Positions 16,415 through 24,752 of a stretch of DNA of 64,000 nucleotides are shown here, one piece after another (the first letter of the stretch is position 1; each line of letters starts with the position of its first letter). Position numbers and translations under genes: made by a program. Origin of the DNA: Streptomyces sp. A2-16 (GTDB taxonomy: Bacteria; Actinomycetota; Actinomycetes; Streptomycetales; Streptomycetaceae); the NCBI RefSeq assembly GCF_018128905.1, contig NZ_CP063808.1, positions 3,658,001 to 3,722,000 of the forward strand, in the 5' to 3' direction. The notes under the pieces were generated by a model, which saw only the letters and a list, made by a program, of their open reading frames with translations, did no database searches and had not been told where the DNA came from.

Positions 16415-17055
16415 GGCAGCTCGAAGCCGAGGGACGCGGCCGCCCGCTCCGGCGTCGGCTGCGTCCAGCGCTCGGCCATCGCCTCGTTGGAGGAGAGCGA
16501 GCGCAGCTCGGCCCGGTCGAGGTAGAGCAGGCCGTCCAGGTGGTCCGTCTCGTGCTGCACGATCCGCGCGGGCCAGCCGGTGAACACCTCGTCGACGGGG
16601 CGGCCGTGCTCGTCCTCGCAGGTCAGCAGGACCGTGGCGGGCCGTGCCACCACGGCCTGCCAGCCCGGCACGCTCAGACAGCCCTCGAAGAACGCGGCCC
16701 GCTCGGTGCCGACCGCCTCGTACGACGGATTGACCAGGACCCGGAACGGCTGCGGGACGCGTCCGCGCGCCAGGCGCACCTCCTCCGGTACCGGCGCGGG
16801 GTCCTCGATCACCGCGATCCGCAAGGGGACCCCGACCTGAGGGGCGGCGAGCCCGACGCCGGGCGCCGTGTGCATCGTGATGCGGAGGGCCTCGACGAAG
16901 CGGGAGAAGAGGGCGGCGTCCAGGTGGCCGTCGTAATGCTCGATGCCTTGCCGCAGCACCGGATCGCCGGCCGCGACGATCGGGAGCGGGCCGTCCGTGG
17001 TGAGGAGTTCCTCGACCAGTTCGGCAAGGGGCCTGCGGTGACTCGGAGTTGCCAT
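16411..17055 (-). CDS. def: Peptide deformylase
   Basis: A 214-residue peptide deformylase with all three family motifs: GVGLAAPQVG, EGCLSVPG (the metal-binding cysteine) and QHETDHLDG (two metal histidines and the catalytic glutamate). It removes the formyl group from nascent proteins at the ribosome. The 30-residue N-terminal extension before the core is common for actinobacterial second copies. The start ATG at 17055 is supported by the conserved N-terminal helix; the ribosome site is weak. Confidence 0.93.
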   Translation of the reverse strand: MATPSHRRPLAELVEELLTTDGPLPIVAAGDPVLRQGIEHYDGHLDAALFSRFVEALRITMHTAPGVGLAAPQVGVPLRIAVIEDPAPVPEEVRLARGRVPQPFRVLVNPSYEAVGTERAAFFEGCLSVPGWQAVVARPATVLLTCEDEHGRPVDEVFTGWPARIVQHETDHLDGLLYLDRAELRSLSSNEAMAERWTQPTPERAAASLGFELP

Positions 17056-17176
17056 CGCGCCAGGATGCCACGAGAACCTCGCGTGTGACGCAGGTCACTG
17101 GAAGTGGCGGGAACTCGGCGCGTCCGCTCCCCGACTACTGGACCGCCACCGTCCCCAGCCCTCGGAGAAGCCGCCG

Positions 17177-18568
17177 ATGTCCATCGCCCCCTCGACGACC
17201 ACGGACGAGGCCCCGCAAGCGGCCGCTCCGACGCCGGTGCCCAGCAGATGGGCTCCGCTGCGGCCGCTCGTCCTGCGACTGCACTTCTACGCCGGTGTGC
17301 TGGTCGCGCCCTTCCTGCTGGTGGCCGCCGTCACCGGCTTCCTGTACGCCGGCTCCTTCCAGGCCGAGAAGATCGCCTACCGCGACGAGATGACGGTCTC
17401 CGCCGTCGGCGACAGCAAACTGCCCATCTCCGAGCAGGTCGCCGCCGCGCGCAAGGCCCACCCCGAGGGGACCGTCTCGGCCGTACGTCCTTCCCCCGCG
17501 GACGACGCGACGACCAGGGTCATGCTGTCCGGCGTCGAGGGAGTCGACCCGACCCACACCCTCGCCGTGTTCGTCGACCCGTACACCGGCAAGGTCGAGG
17601 GCGCGCTGGAGCAGTACGGCTCCAGCGGAGCGCTCCCGCTGCGCACCTGGATCAGCGAGCTCCACCGCAATCTGCACCTCGGGGAGACCGGCCGCCTCTA
17701 CAGCGAATTCGCCGCGAGCTGGCTGTGGGTGATCGCGGGCGGCGGCATCGTGCTGTGGTTCTCCCGGCGCCGCGCCCTGCGCAAGGTCCGCGGCACCAGC
17801 GGGCGCCGCCGCACCCTGGGACTCCACGGCAGCGTGGGCGTCTGGGCGGCCGCCGGGTTCTTCTTCCTGTCGGCGACCGGACTGACCTGGTCGACGTACG
17901 CCGGCGCCAACATCGACGAACTGCGCACCTCGCTGGGCCAGTCCACGCCCTCGGTCTCCGCTGCGGCGGGCGACCACTCCGGCCACGGGGCGTCCGCCTC
18001 CGCCGGGGACGCCGAGCACGGTGTCGGCCTCGACAAGGTGCTGGCCGCCGCCCGCGCCGAAGGACTCGGCGACCCCGTCGAGATCGTGCCGCCCGCCGAC
18101 GAGTCGTCCACCTATGTCGTACGGCAGGTGCAGCGCAGCTGGCCCGAGAAGCAGGACTCCGTCGCCGTCGATCCGACGAGCGGCGAGGTCACCGACACGC
18201 TGCGGTTCGCGGACTACCCGCTGCTCGCCAAGCTGACCCGCTGGGGCATCGACCTGCACACCGGCGTCCTGTTCGGGCTGGTCAACCAGGTCGCCCTGAT
18301 GCTCCTCGCGCTGTCCCTGGTCCTGCTGATCGTGTGGGGCTACCGCATGTGGTGGCAGCGCGGCCGCGGTTCCGCCTTCGGCCGGCCGATCCGGCGCGGC
18401 GCCTGGCAGCAGGTCCCGCCGCAGATCCTGGTGCCGGGCGTGGTGGTCGTCGCCGTCCTGGGCTATTTCGTGCCCCTGCTCGGCATTCCGCTGGCCGGCT
18501 TCATCGTCGCCGACGTGATCCTGGGCGAGATCGCGCACCGCCGGGAAAAGAAGAGCGCGGCGGTCTGA
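17177..18568 (+). CDS. PepSY domain-containing integral membrane protein
   Basis: A 463-residue PepSY-associated TM protein. The first TM segment follows LRLHFYAGVLVAPFLLVAAVTGFLYAG, two PepSY-type domains flank the second TM (TWISELHRNLHLG; SVAVDPTSGEVTDTLRF), then WGIDLHTGVLFG and the last TM pairs. Four histidine-bearing helices suggest haem or metal handling; relatives are linked to iron-siderophore reduction, but that is family knowledge, not shown here. GGAG lies 11 nt before the ATG. A strong hairpin follows the stop. Confidence 0.85.
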   Translation: MSIAPSTTTDEAPQAAAPTPVPSRWAPLRPLVLRLHFYAGVLVAPFLLVAAVTGFLYAGSFQAEKIAYRDEMTVSAVGDSKLPISEQVAAARKAHPEGTVSAVRPSPADDATTRVMLSGVEGVDPTHTLAVFVDPYTGKVEGALEQYGSSGALPLRTWISELHRNLHLGETGRLYSEFAASWLWVIAGGGIVLWFSRRRALRKVRGTSGRRRTLGLHGSVGVWAAAGFFFLSATGLTWSTYAGANIDELRTSLGQSTPSVSAAAGDHSGHGASASAGDAEHGVGLDKVLAAARAEGLGDPVEIVPPADESSTYVVRQVQRSWPEKQDSVAVDPTSGEVTDTLRFADYPLLAKLTRWGIDLHTGVLFGLVNQVALMLLALSLVLLIVWGYRMWWQRGRGSAFGRPIRRGAWQQVPPQILVPGVVVVAVLGYFVPLLGIPLAGFIVADVILGEIAHRREKKSAAV

Positions 18569-18574
18569 GACACA

Positions 18575-18611
18575 CGTGGGGCCCGGTTCCCGTGCGGAAC
18601 CGGGCCCCACG
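18575..18611. terminator. Strong bidirectional hairpin terminator
   Basis: CGTGGGGCCCGGTTCC (18575-18590) and GGAACCGGGCCCCACG (18596-18611) form a perfect 16-bp stem with a 5-base loop directly after the PepSY stop, between it and the convergent TPR gene. Confidence 0.85.
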
Positions 18612-18623
18612 CGCTCTCCGGGG

Positions 18624-18965
18624 TCACTCGAAGTCGCCCGCCAGAGCCGAGGCGAGACGCAGGTGCAGCTCGGCCTCGGTGTGACGGCCCTGGCGCTGAA
18701 GCGTGCGACCGAGCATCAGCCGGGCGTACTGCTCCACCGGGTCGCGCTCGACGATCACCCGCAACTCGCTCTCTGCGCGCCGCAGTTGGGCCGAGTGGTA
18801 GTAGGCGCGCGCCAGCAGCAGCCGCGGTCCCGTCTGCTCCGGAACCTCCTCGACCAGCCCGTCCAGGACCCGCGCCGCCGTGTCGTACTCCTTGGCGTCG
18901 AAGAACATCCGCGCGCGCTCCCAGCGCTCCGCCGGGGTTCCGTGGTCGTAGTACGTGGTCTCCAC
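18624..18965 (-). CDS. Tetratricopeptide-repeat protein, 113 aa
   Basis: Three TPR-like helix pairs fill this small protein: ARMFFDAKEYDTAARVLDGL, PRLLLARAYYHSAQLRRAES and ARLMLGRTLQRQGRHTEAE, each with the W/L-G-Y-A-F-A-P spacing. It should be a cytoplasmic adaptor for protein contacts. The GTG at 18965 has AAGGAGGG 5-6 nt upstream; the longer frame upstream is basic and unlike TPR. This is a common conserved Streptomyces protein type with no assigned job. Confidence 0.8.
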   Translation of the reverse strand: METTYYDHGTPAERWERARMFFDAKEYDTAARVLDGLVEEVPEQTGPRLLLARAYYHSAQLRRAESELRVIVERDPVEQYARLMLGRTLQRQGRHTEAELHLRLASALAGDFE

Positions 18966-19021
18966 CTGTGCCCTCCTTCGGCTTCGGTGCCGACAACAGG
19001 ACCTGGTGATTGAATATTCCA

Positions 19022-19471
19022 CTACTTCTTCAGGGCGGCGAGCTCCGCGTCGGCCCGCTCGGTGATGAGGCTCAGCACGCGTCCGGCCACCGCCAGATCC
19101 TCCGCGGGGATGCCGGCGTAGACCCGGGCGGTGAAGGGGGCGGTCTCGGCGGACGTCGTCTCGAACAGCTGCCGTCCGGCGTCCGTGATCCGCACCAGGG
19201 ACGGCCCGTCGGGGGCCAGCAGTCCCGCGGCGATCAGCTCGTCGACCACGGAGCGCGCCTCCGCCGCGTCGATCTTGAGTGAGCCGACGACGCCGTCGAC
19301 CAGGTTCTTCGTCTCGGTCGCCCCGTCGCCCACGGCGACCACCCGCAGGGTGACGGACTGGTGGAAGGTCATGCCGTGACGCGCCAGGACGCTCTCGAGG
19401 AGCGCGCGGGCCGCGTAGTGGGCCAGGGCTATGACACGGGGGTTGAGGACGGGAGGGGCGGTGGTGGTCAT
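19022..19471 (-). CDS. MarR-like winged-helix regulator (second gene of pair)
   Basis: A 149-residue winged-helix protein: a long first helix (HYAARALLESVLARHGM), a DNA-binding part around KIDAAEARSVVDELIAAGLL and a wing ending LVRITDAGRQLF. Its ATG overlaps the TGA of the upstream MarR gene (ATGA), so the two are translationally coupled and may form a heteromeric or sequential switch. AAGGAG precedes the start. The target is unknown; the divergent pirin gene is the neighbour. Confidence 0.75.
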   Translation of the reverse strand: MTTTAPPVLNPRVIALAHYAARALLESVLARHGMTFHQSVTLRVVAVGDGATETKNLVDGVVGSLKIDAAEARSVVDELIAAGLLAPDGPSLVRITDAGRQLFETTSAETAPFTARVYAGIPAEDLAVAGRVLSLITERADAELAALKK

Positions 19472-19986
19472 GGCTGCTCCTTGGGGTTCTCGTCGGTCGG
19501 GTCGAGAGGTGCGTCGAGAGGCGGGTCGACGGATACGTCGAGAGGTGCGTCGAGCAGGGTGGTCAGCTCGCGCCTGAACTCCCGTGTGCGGGCGCTGTCC
19601 AGGCCGCCTAGCGGTGCCAGCAGTTGTTCCAGGAGCCCGTGGACGACCTCGATGGCCCGCCGCGTCCGCTCGAGGCCCTCCTCCGTGAGCGCCAGTTGCA
19701 CCGCGCGCGGGTCGCGCGGGTCGCGGGCGCGCTCCAGGAGCCCGGCGGACTCCAGGGAGCGCGCCAGCTTGGAGACGTAGAGCGGCTCGAGGCCGGTGTG
19801 GTCGGCGAGGCGTCGCTGACTGGGGCGTTCGCCGCCGCGCTGCATGCCGTACAGCGAGGCCACCAGGGAGTACTGGGCGTGCGTCAGGCCGAGCGGTGCC
19901 ATCGCGCGGTCGACCGCGACCCGCCACTTCATCGACAGTCGCCAGACCAGGAAGCCGGGCGTCGCGCCCTCGGAAGCCGTACTCAT
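19468..19986 (-). CDS. MarR family transcriptional regulator
   Basis: A 172-residue MarR repressor: LTHAQYSLVASLYGMQRGGERPSQ leading into RRLADHTGLEPLYVSKLARSLESAGLLER and the wing ARDPRDPRAVQLALTEEG. A 25-residue C-terminal tail of repeated LDAPLD/VDPPLD units is unusual and probably disordered. The gene is preceded by a perfect 15-bp tandem repeat likely to be its operator, and it is divergent from the pirin gene, its probable target. Confidence 0.9.
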   Translation of the reverse strand: MSTASEGATPGFLVWRLSMKWRVAVDRAMAPLGLTHAQYSLVASLYGMQRGGERPSQRRLADHTGLEPLYVSKLARSLESAGLLERARDPRDPRAVQLALTEEGLERTRRAIEVVHGLLEQLLAPLGGLDSARTREFRRELTTLLDAPLDVSVDPPLDAPLDPTDENPKEQP

Positions 19987-19996
19987 GCTCGATACA

Positions 19997-20026
19997 GTAC
20001 ATGGCTACTATGTACATGGCTACTAT
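19997..20026. promoter_or_regulatory. Perfect 15-bp tandem repeat, MarR operator
   Basis: GTACATGGCTACTAT occurs twice head to tail (19997-20011, 20012-20026), 11 bp before the MarR start. Across the junction the dyad GTACAT-N7-ATGTAC appears, the spacing expected for a MarR dimer. This lies between MarR and pirin and would control both. Confidence 0.65.
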
Positions 20027-20123
20027 TTTGCCCAGGCCCCCCGAGTGCGTGTGCGCCGTAGCCCGGTTCGGGCGCCGAAGGACAACCTGACGGGAAACGC
20101 CCGACGGGGCTAGGTTGGGCGGC

Positions 20124-21089
20124 ATGAGCAATCTTGATCGCCAGGCGACCCCCGCACTGTGCGGCGGCCGCGGCTTCGTGGTGGCGGAACCGGTGCGCGA
20201 ACTCCTCAGCCCCCGCCGGGTGAAGCTGGGCGAGTCCAGCGAAGTGCGCCGGCTGCTGCCGAACCTGGGCCGTCGCATGGTCGGCGCCTGGTGCTTCGTC
20301 GATCACTACGGCCCCGACGACATCGCCGACGAGCCGGGTATGCAGGTGCCCCCGCACCCGCACATGGGCCTGCAGACGGTGAGCTGGCTGCACCAGGGCG
20401 AGGTCCTGCACCGCGACTCCACCGGCAGCCTCCAGACCATCCGCCCCCGCGAGCTGGGCCTGATGACCTCCGGCCGCGCGATCAGCCACTCCGAGGAGAG
20501 CCCGAAGTCCCACGCCCGGTACCTGCACGGCGCCCAGCTCTGGGTCGCCCTCCCGGACGGGCACCGCCACACCGACCCGCACTTCGAGCACCACACCGAG
20601 CTGCCCCGGGTCACGGCCCCCGGCCTGACGGCCACCCTCATCCTGGGCGACCTCGACGGCGCCCGCTCACCCGGAACGGCGTACACCCCCATCGTCGGCG
20701 CCGACCTGGCCCTCACCGGGGGCACGGACGTACGCCTGCCGCTGGAACCGGACTTCGAGTACGCCGTCCTGTCCATGTCCGGCGAGGCCCGTGTGGACGG
20801 GGTGCAGGTGCTGCCCGGCTCGATGCTCTACCTCGGCTGCGGCCGCACCGAACTCCCGCTGCGCGCCGAGTCGGACGCGGGCCTGATGCTCCTGGGCGGC
20901 GAGCCGTTCGAGGAGGAACTGGTCATGTTCTGGAACTGGATCGGGCGGTCCCAGGAGGAGATCGAGCAGGCGCGGCAGGACTGGATGACCGGGTCGCGGT
21001 TCGGAGAGGTGAAGGGGTACGACGGGGCGCCGCTGCCTGCTCCGGAGCTGCCGCCGGTGGGGTTGAAGCCGCGGGGGAGGGTGCGCTGA
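20124..21089 (+). CDS. Pirin family protein
   Basis: A 321-residue pirin (bicupin). The N-terminal cupin carries the metal motif PPHPHMGLQTVSWLHQGEV (His-x-His and the later Glu) and SEESPKSHARYLHGAQLWVAL; the C-terminal cupin follows from about 170. Bacterial pirins can act as quercetinases or bind partner enzymes; the role here is not visible. ATG 20124 was chosen over 20115 because the family begins near that point. It probably responds to the divergent MarR regulator. Confidence 0.9.
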   Translation: MSNLDRQATPALCGGRGFVVAEPVRELLSPRRVKLGESSEVRRLLPNLGRRMVGAWCFVDHYGPDDIADEPGMQVPPHPHMGLQTVSWLHQGEVLHRDSTGSLQTIRPRELGLMTSGRAISHSEESPKSHARYLHGAQLWVALPDGHRHTDPHFEHHTELPRVTAPGLTATLILGDLDGARSPGTAYTPIVGADLALTGGTDVRLPLEPDFEYAVLSMSGEARVDGVQVLPGSMLYLGCGRTELPLRAESDAGLMLLGGEPFEEELVMFWNWIGRSQEEIEQARQDWMTGSRFGEVKGYDGAPLPAPELPPVGLKPRGRVR

Positions 21090-21774
21090 CCTGCTCAGAT
21101 GCGCCGAGAAGGCTGCTGGAGGTAGAGAACGGGATATTGCACTTCCGGGGCCCGATTGATGGAGCAGGTTGAGTGATGGGAGGGATCCGAGAGCCTCGCA
21201 TGGGCGGATCGTTGATTCCAAGATGCGGTCATGTGTGGGCAGGTGTGGCAGTCCGCTTGCTGACCTTCCTGACGGCGCGTCAGTCACTCGCTGAGGTTCG
21301 TCCGCGGGATCTGGTGTCGGCGCGCCCGGTGGGTCGTCCTCTCGCGCGAGGAGAATGGCGCGTCTCTCCGGGCGTCAGCTGGAAGGATCGGTCGCGGTTG
21401 CGGGGTGACTCTGGATCGCGATTGTTGGATGTGTACAGGGTGCGTGAACCGTGATCGCCTGAACTCGCCCCTGCTTGGTGCCCGCTTGTACCTCGAACAC
21501 CGTGGCATCAGCAGATTCTTGGTCTTCTGGTGGTGCAAGCTCGATCGGCCGCTGACCTGCGAAGCCACCCTCGAAGGAAACGGGGAGCCGCCTCCTGGTC
21601 CGCGAATGGTCCGACTCTTGCTGCTCGGTCGCACGGTAGGTGGATCTCCCAGTGCAAGGGACGGCTGTTCAGCCCGTTGAAGTCGCCCCGGAAGGTCGTC
21701 GGGCCCGTGGCCTGGTGGGAGGGTGCCGAACCCATGCCTCGGATCGGTCACTGAGCTTGGCATTGCGCCGCACC
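21090..21774. other. Gene-poor, AT-richer junction region
   Basis: About 0.7 kb after the pirin gene holds no frame with codon bias, ribosome site or recognisable domain on either strand, and is visibly less GC-rich than its flanks. It looks like decayed DNA at the left border of the polyketide cluster. It leads into a helicase fragment. Confidence 0.5.
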
Positions 21775-21915
21775 GACCCGGTCCGGTACCAGGCGGAGCG
21801 CAAGCGGGCCCGATCACTGCTCTTCGTCGCCGCGACACGGGCCAGGGACGCGCTCACCATCGTCCGGCACGGCGAACCCAGCCCGCTGATGGGAGGCGTG
21901 GCAGCCACTGCCTAG
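21775..21915 (+). pseudogene. C-terminal fragment of a UvrD/Rep-type DNA helicase
   Basis: The frame reads YQAERKRARSLLFVAATRAR, then DALTIVRHGEPSPLM before its stop. This is motif VI of superfamily-1 helicases (V-A-x-T-R-A-R-D) followed by the usual last residues H-G-x-P-S. The ATP-binding and all earlier motifs are absent, so only the final 45 codons or so remain. The fragment's end overlaps the MerR stop by a few bases. Confidence 0.7.
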
Positions 21916-22379
21916 CTACTGAGGAGAGTGATCTGGGGTGGTTTCTGCGCGACCGGGAGGTCCTTCGGCCGCCGTTCGTGCTCCGCAAGGGGCGGTACGT
22001 CGCACAGCTGGTCCTCGGTGGTGAGGTCGTCGAGCACCGATGTGAGGGCCTCGATGCGGATCCGGACCTCGTCTTCCAGGCGGTGCCTCAGGTGGTACCA
22101 GTCCTCGATGGTGATGTCGGGACGGTCGGGTAGGTCGGCGAGCAGGTCGCGAATCTCGGCCACCGAGAGTCCGACGCGTTGTGCCACGCGGATGATCTTC
22201 ACCAGGCAGCTGTCGATCTCGTAGAAGCGCCGCTGGTTGCCAGTGGTCCGCACGCTCGGGATCAGCCCGTGGTTGTCGTAGAAGCGCACCGCCGAGGCGG
22301 CGACGCCGCTGGCCTGGGCCAGGCCGCTCACGGTCAGGGTCGGCTCGGTCCTGGAACCGGTGACGCCGGGGCCGGTCAT
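21912..22379 (-). CDS. MerR family regulator, SoxR-like without Fe-S cysteines
   Basis: A 155-residue MerR-type activator. The HTH reads TVSGLAQASGVAASAVRFYD and NQRRFYEIDSCLVKIIRVAQ, then GLSVAEIRDLLADLP and the dimerisation helix WYHLRHRLEDEVRIRIEAL. This follows SoxR closely, but the C-terminal cysteine cluster that holds the [2Fe-2S] centre is missing; only one cysteine (EDQLCDVPPL) lies in that area. It is divergent from a quinone oxidoreductase across a 19-bp-spacer promoter. It probably senses a small molecule, perhaps the cluster product, and activates that gene and the distal MFS pump. Confidence 0.88.
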   Translation of the reverse strand: MTGPGVTGSRTEPTLTVSGLAQASGVAASAVRFYDNHGLIPSVRTTGNQRRFYEIDSCLVKIIRVAQRVGLSVAEIRDLLADLPDRPDITIEDWYHLRHRLEDEVRIRIEALTSVLDDLTTEDQLCDVPPLAEHERRPKDLPVAQKPPQITLLSS

Positions 22380-22396
22380 CGCTTACCTCCCGCGAC

Positions 22397-22427
22397 TTGA
22401 CTTCAACATTTGTTGAACTTCTACCTT
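22397..22427 (+). promoter_or_regulatory. MerR-type promoter, site 1 (oxidoreductase)
   Basis: TTGACT (22397-22402), 19-bp spacer, TACCTT (22422-22427). The dyad TTCAAC-ATTT-GTTGAA (22402-22417) sits in the spacer. The promoter drives the quinone oxidoreductase and adjoins the MerR start at 22379. The same design and arms recur at 45166-45196. Confidence 0.8.
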
Positions 22428-22469
22428 ACAGGTGTCCGACGAGGCGCGGTGGAGAGGAACGTGGTCGTG

Positions 22470-23438
22470 ATGCGTGCGATCCAGGTGCGAGAGTTCGGCG
22501 GGCCCGAGGTACTGGTTCCCGCGGAGGTTCCCGGTCCGGTCGCCGGTCCGGGGCAGGTCGTGGTCGGGCTGGCCGTGGCCGACGTCATCTATCTCGACAC
22601 GCTGCTGCGCAGCGGCTGGGGGAAGGACCTCTTCCCTCTCCAGCTCCCCTATGTGCCCGGCGGAGGCGGAGTGGGACACGTCCTGTCTGTGGGAGAGGGT
22701 GTGGATCCCGCGTGGACCGGCCGCCATGTCGCCGCACGGACCGCAGGCGGCTATGCCGAGCGGATCGCCGTTGCCGTGGAGGAGATCGTCCAGGTTCCCG
22801 AAGCACTGGGTTCCGCCGAGGCAGCCGCCGTACTCCATGACGGAGTCACCGCCCTGCGCCTCGCCCGGCAGGCGAACATCGGCGAAGGGCAGTGGGTGCT
22901 GGTCACGGCCGCGGCCGGAGGAGCGGGCTCACTGCTGGTCCAGTTGGTGCGTGACGCCGGCGCGCGAGTCGTCGCGGCGGCCCGGGGCGCGCGCAAACTC
23001 GCGCTGGCCCGCGAACTGGGTGCGGAGATCGCGGTCGACTACTCGGAGAGAGGCTGGCAGCACCGGGTTCGCGAAGCGGTGGGCGGCGCGGGCGTCGAGC
23101 TCGCCTTCGACGGTGCCGGAGGAGACCTCGGCGAAGCGGCCTTCGAAGCGGTGGCAGAGGGCGGCCGGTTCCTCACCTACGGCACTTCCAGCGGGAAGGT
23201 CACCCGGGTCGGTCCGCGAGCAGCCGAACAACGAAAGGTGCCGGTGACCAACATGCTGGAGGCCGGGCCACCCGACAAGACCACCCTGCGAGAACTCCTC
23301 ACGGAGGCACTCGTGTTGGCCGCTCAGAGGCGGATCCGCCCGGTCATCGGCGCGACCTACCCGTTGGAGCGGGCGAGGGACGCCCACACCTCCCTCGCTG
23401 AGCGCACCACCGTCGGCAAGTCCCTACTGCTTGTCTGA
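22470..23438 (+). CDS. Zinc-independent quinone oxidoreductase (MDR superfamily)
   Basis: A 322-residue medium-chain reductase of the quinone oxidoreductase type: RAIQVREFGGPEVL start, LPYVPGGGGVGHV, the AAGGAGSLLVQL nucleotide motif (here AxxGGxG) near residue 148, and the C-terminal PLERARDAHTSLAER. No structural-zinc cysteines are seen. It reduces quinones or enones with NADPH. GGAGAGG lies 12 nt before ATG 22470; GTG 22467 or 22461 could also serve. Being under the MerR-type promoter, it may detoxify the angucycline quinone. It overlaps the convergent MFS gene by 15 bp. Confidence 0.88.
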   Translation: MRAIQVREFGGPEVLVPAEVPGPVAGPGQVVVGLAVADVIYLDTLLRSGWGKDLFPLQLPYVPGGGGVGHVLSVGEGVDPAWTGRHVAARTAGGYAERIAVAVEEIVQVPEALGSAEAAAVLHDGVTALRLARQANIGEGQWVLVTAAAGGAGSLLVQLVRDAGARVVAAARGARKLALARELGAEIAVDYSERGWQHRVREAVGGAGVELAFDGAGGDLGEAAFEAVAEGGRFLTYGTSSGKVTRVGPRAAEQRKVPVTNMLEAGPPDKTTLRELLTEALVLAAQRRIRPVIGATYPLERARDAHTSLAERTTVGKSLLLV

Positions 23439-24689
23439 CACGTCAGCCGCAGCGGGAGCGTTGTCCCGGGGCGGATCCCCGTCGGCACGTCGGCGGTCGG
23501 CCGCCATCGCCACCGCCCCTGCCGCCGCGGACACCAGTCCACCGAGCCACAGACCCGAACGGGCACCCAGCACTCCGGAGATCCCGCCCACGAGCAACGA
23601 GCCCACAGGAGTGGTTCCCTGCAGGATCAGCGTGTACAGCGCCATCACCCGACCGCGCTGGTCCGCACGCGTGCCGAGCTGGATGCGGTGGTTGGCGGCC
23701 TGGGCGAAATAGGTGGACGCCAGGCCCGTGAGGAACAGTGACACCATCGCTGCCGCGAACGTGGGGGCCCAGCCGGCGGCCACCTCCAGCGCTCCGAACA
23801 CGAGCGCGGATCCGGTCACCAGGGTGCTGGGGGGCCGACCGGTACGGGCCGTGGTGACGAGCGCCGCCAGGAGCGAGCCCGCGGCGAAGGCCGTGGTCAG
23901 CAGCCCGAAGGAGGTGGCGTCGGCGTCGAATACGGTCCTGGCGATCAGCGGGAGCGTGACCTGGAAGTTCAGGCCGAACAGCCCAACCACCGCCACCAGC
24001 GCCAGGGGCAGGGTCAGATCCCGACGGGACGCGACGTACCGCAGGCCATCGACGACCCCGGAGCCTCCAGTGCGTACCGGGCCGCGATGGAGTTCGCCCG
24101 GCCTCATCATGAGCAGACCGGCCACCGCCGCCAGATAGCTGAACCCGTTGAACAGCATCACCCATCCGGCGCCGAGCCAGGCGACGAGCGCTCCGGCGCC
24201 GGCGGGCCCCACCACACGGGCCGTGCTGAAATACGCGGTGCTGAGCGCCGAGGCGTTGGGCAACAGGTCCGAGCCCACCAACTCGCTGACGAACGACATT
24301 CGAGTGGGGATCTCGACCGCGTTCACCAGGCCGAGGCCCAGGGCAGCTACGTAGAGGTGCGCCAACCGGACGGTGCCGGTGAGCACCAGCAGAGCCAGCA
24401 GCAAGGCCAGCACACCGGACACGAGATTGGCTCCGACCAGCAGGGCGCGCTTGTCGTACCGGTCGGCGAGCCGTCCCCCGTACAGCGTGAGCAGCAGAAC
24501 GGGCGTGAACTGCAGCGCGGTCACGAGGCCCAGGGCCGCGCCCGAGTCGCCGGTCAGGGAGAGGACCAGCCAGTCCTGAGCGGTGACCATCATCCATGTG
24601 CCCGTCACGGACACGATCTGTCCGGCGGCGAAGAGCCTGAAGTTGCGCAGGGACAGGGAGCGGAAGGTGTGGGCGAGCGCGCTGCGCAT
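23424..24689 (-). CDS. MFS transporter, EntS/TetV-like exporter
   Basis: A 421-residue 12-TM major facilitator of the MFS_3 (EntS-like) group. It begins LSLRNFRLFAAGQIVSVTGTW and contains TLYGGRLADRYDKR (loop 2-3 motif A) and QAANHRIQLGTRADQRGRVMAL. It probably exports a small hydrophobic compound. ATG 24689 has AAGGGTGA upstream and is preferred over GTG 24710. It lies just behind the JadR1-like regulator gene on the same strand, so export and regulation may be transcribed together. The C-terminal 20 residues are polar. Confidence 0.88.
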   Translation of the reverse strand: MRSALAHTFRSLSLRNFRLFAAGQIVSVTGTWMMVTAQDWLVLSLTGDSGAALGLVTALQFTPVLLLTLYGGRLADRYDKRALLVGANLVSGVLALLLALLVLTGTVRLAHLYVAALGLGLVNAVEIPTRMSFVSELVGSDLLPNASALSTAYFSTARVVGPAGAGALVAWLGAGWVMLFNGFSYLAAVAGLLMMRPGELHRGPVRTGGSGVVDGLRYVASRRDLTLPLALVAVVGLFGLNFQVTLPLIARTVFDADATSFGLLTTAFAAGSLLAALVTTARTGRPPSTLVTGSALVFGALEVAAGWAPTFAAAMVSLFLTGLASTYFAQAANHRIQLGTRADQRGRVMALYTLILQGTTPVGSLLVGGISGVLGARSGLWLGGLVSAAAGAVAMAADRRRADGDPPRDNAPAAADVSDKQ

Positions 24690-24752
24690 GGACTGGTGGT
24701 CACCCTTCACGTCTGTGTCCGGTCGACCGGTGGGGACCCGACGGTCGTGCCG

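Noticed and set aside
14444..17098. 884-codon minus-strand frame
   Set aside because: Only its last 128 codons (thioredoxin) are real; the rest is antisense to the disulfide-reductase gene and a frame shadow of def.
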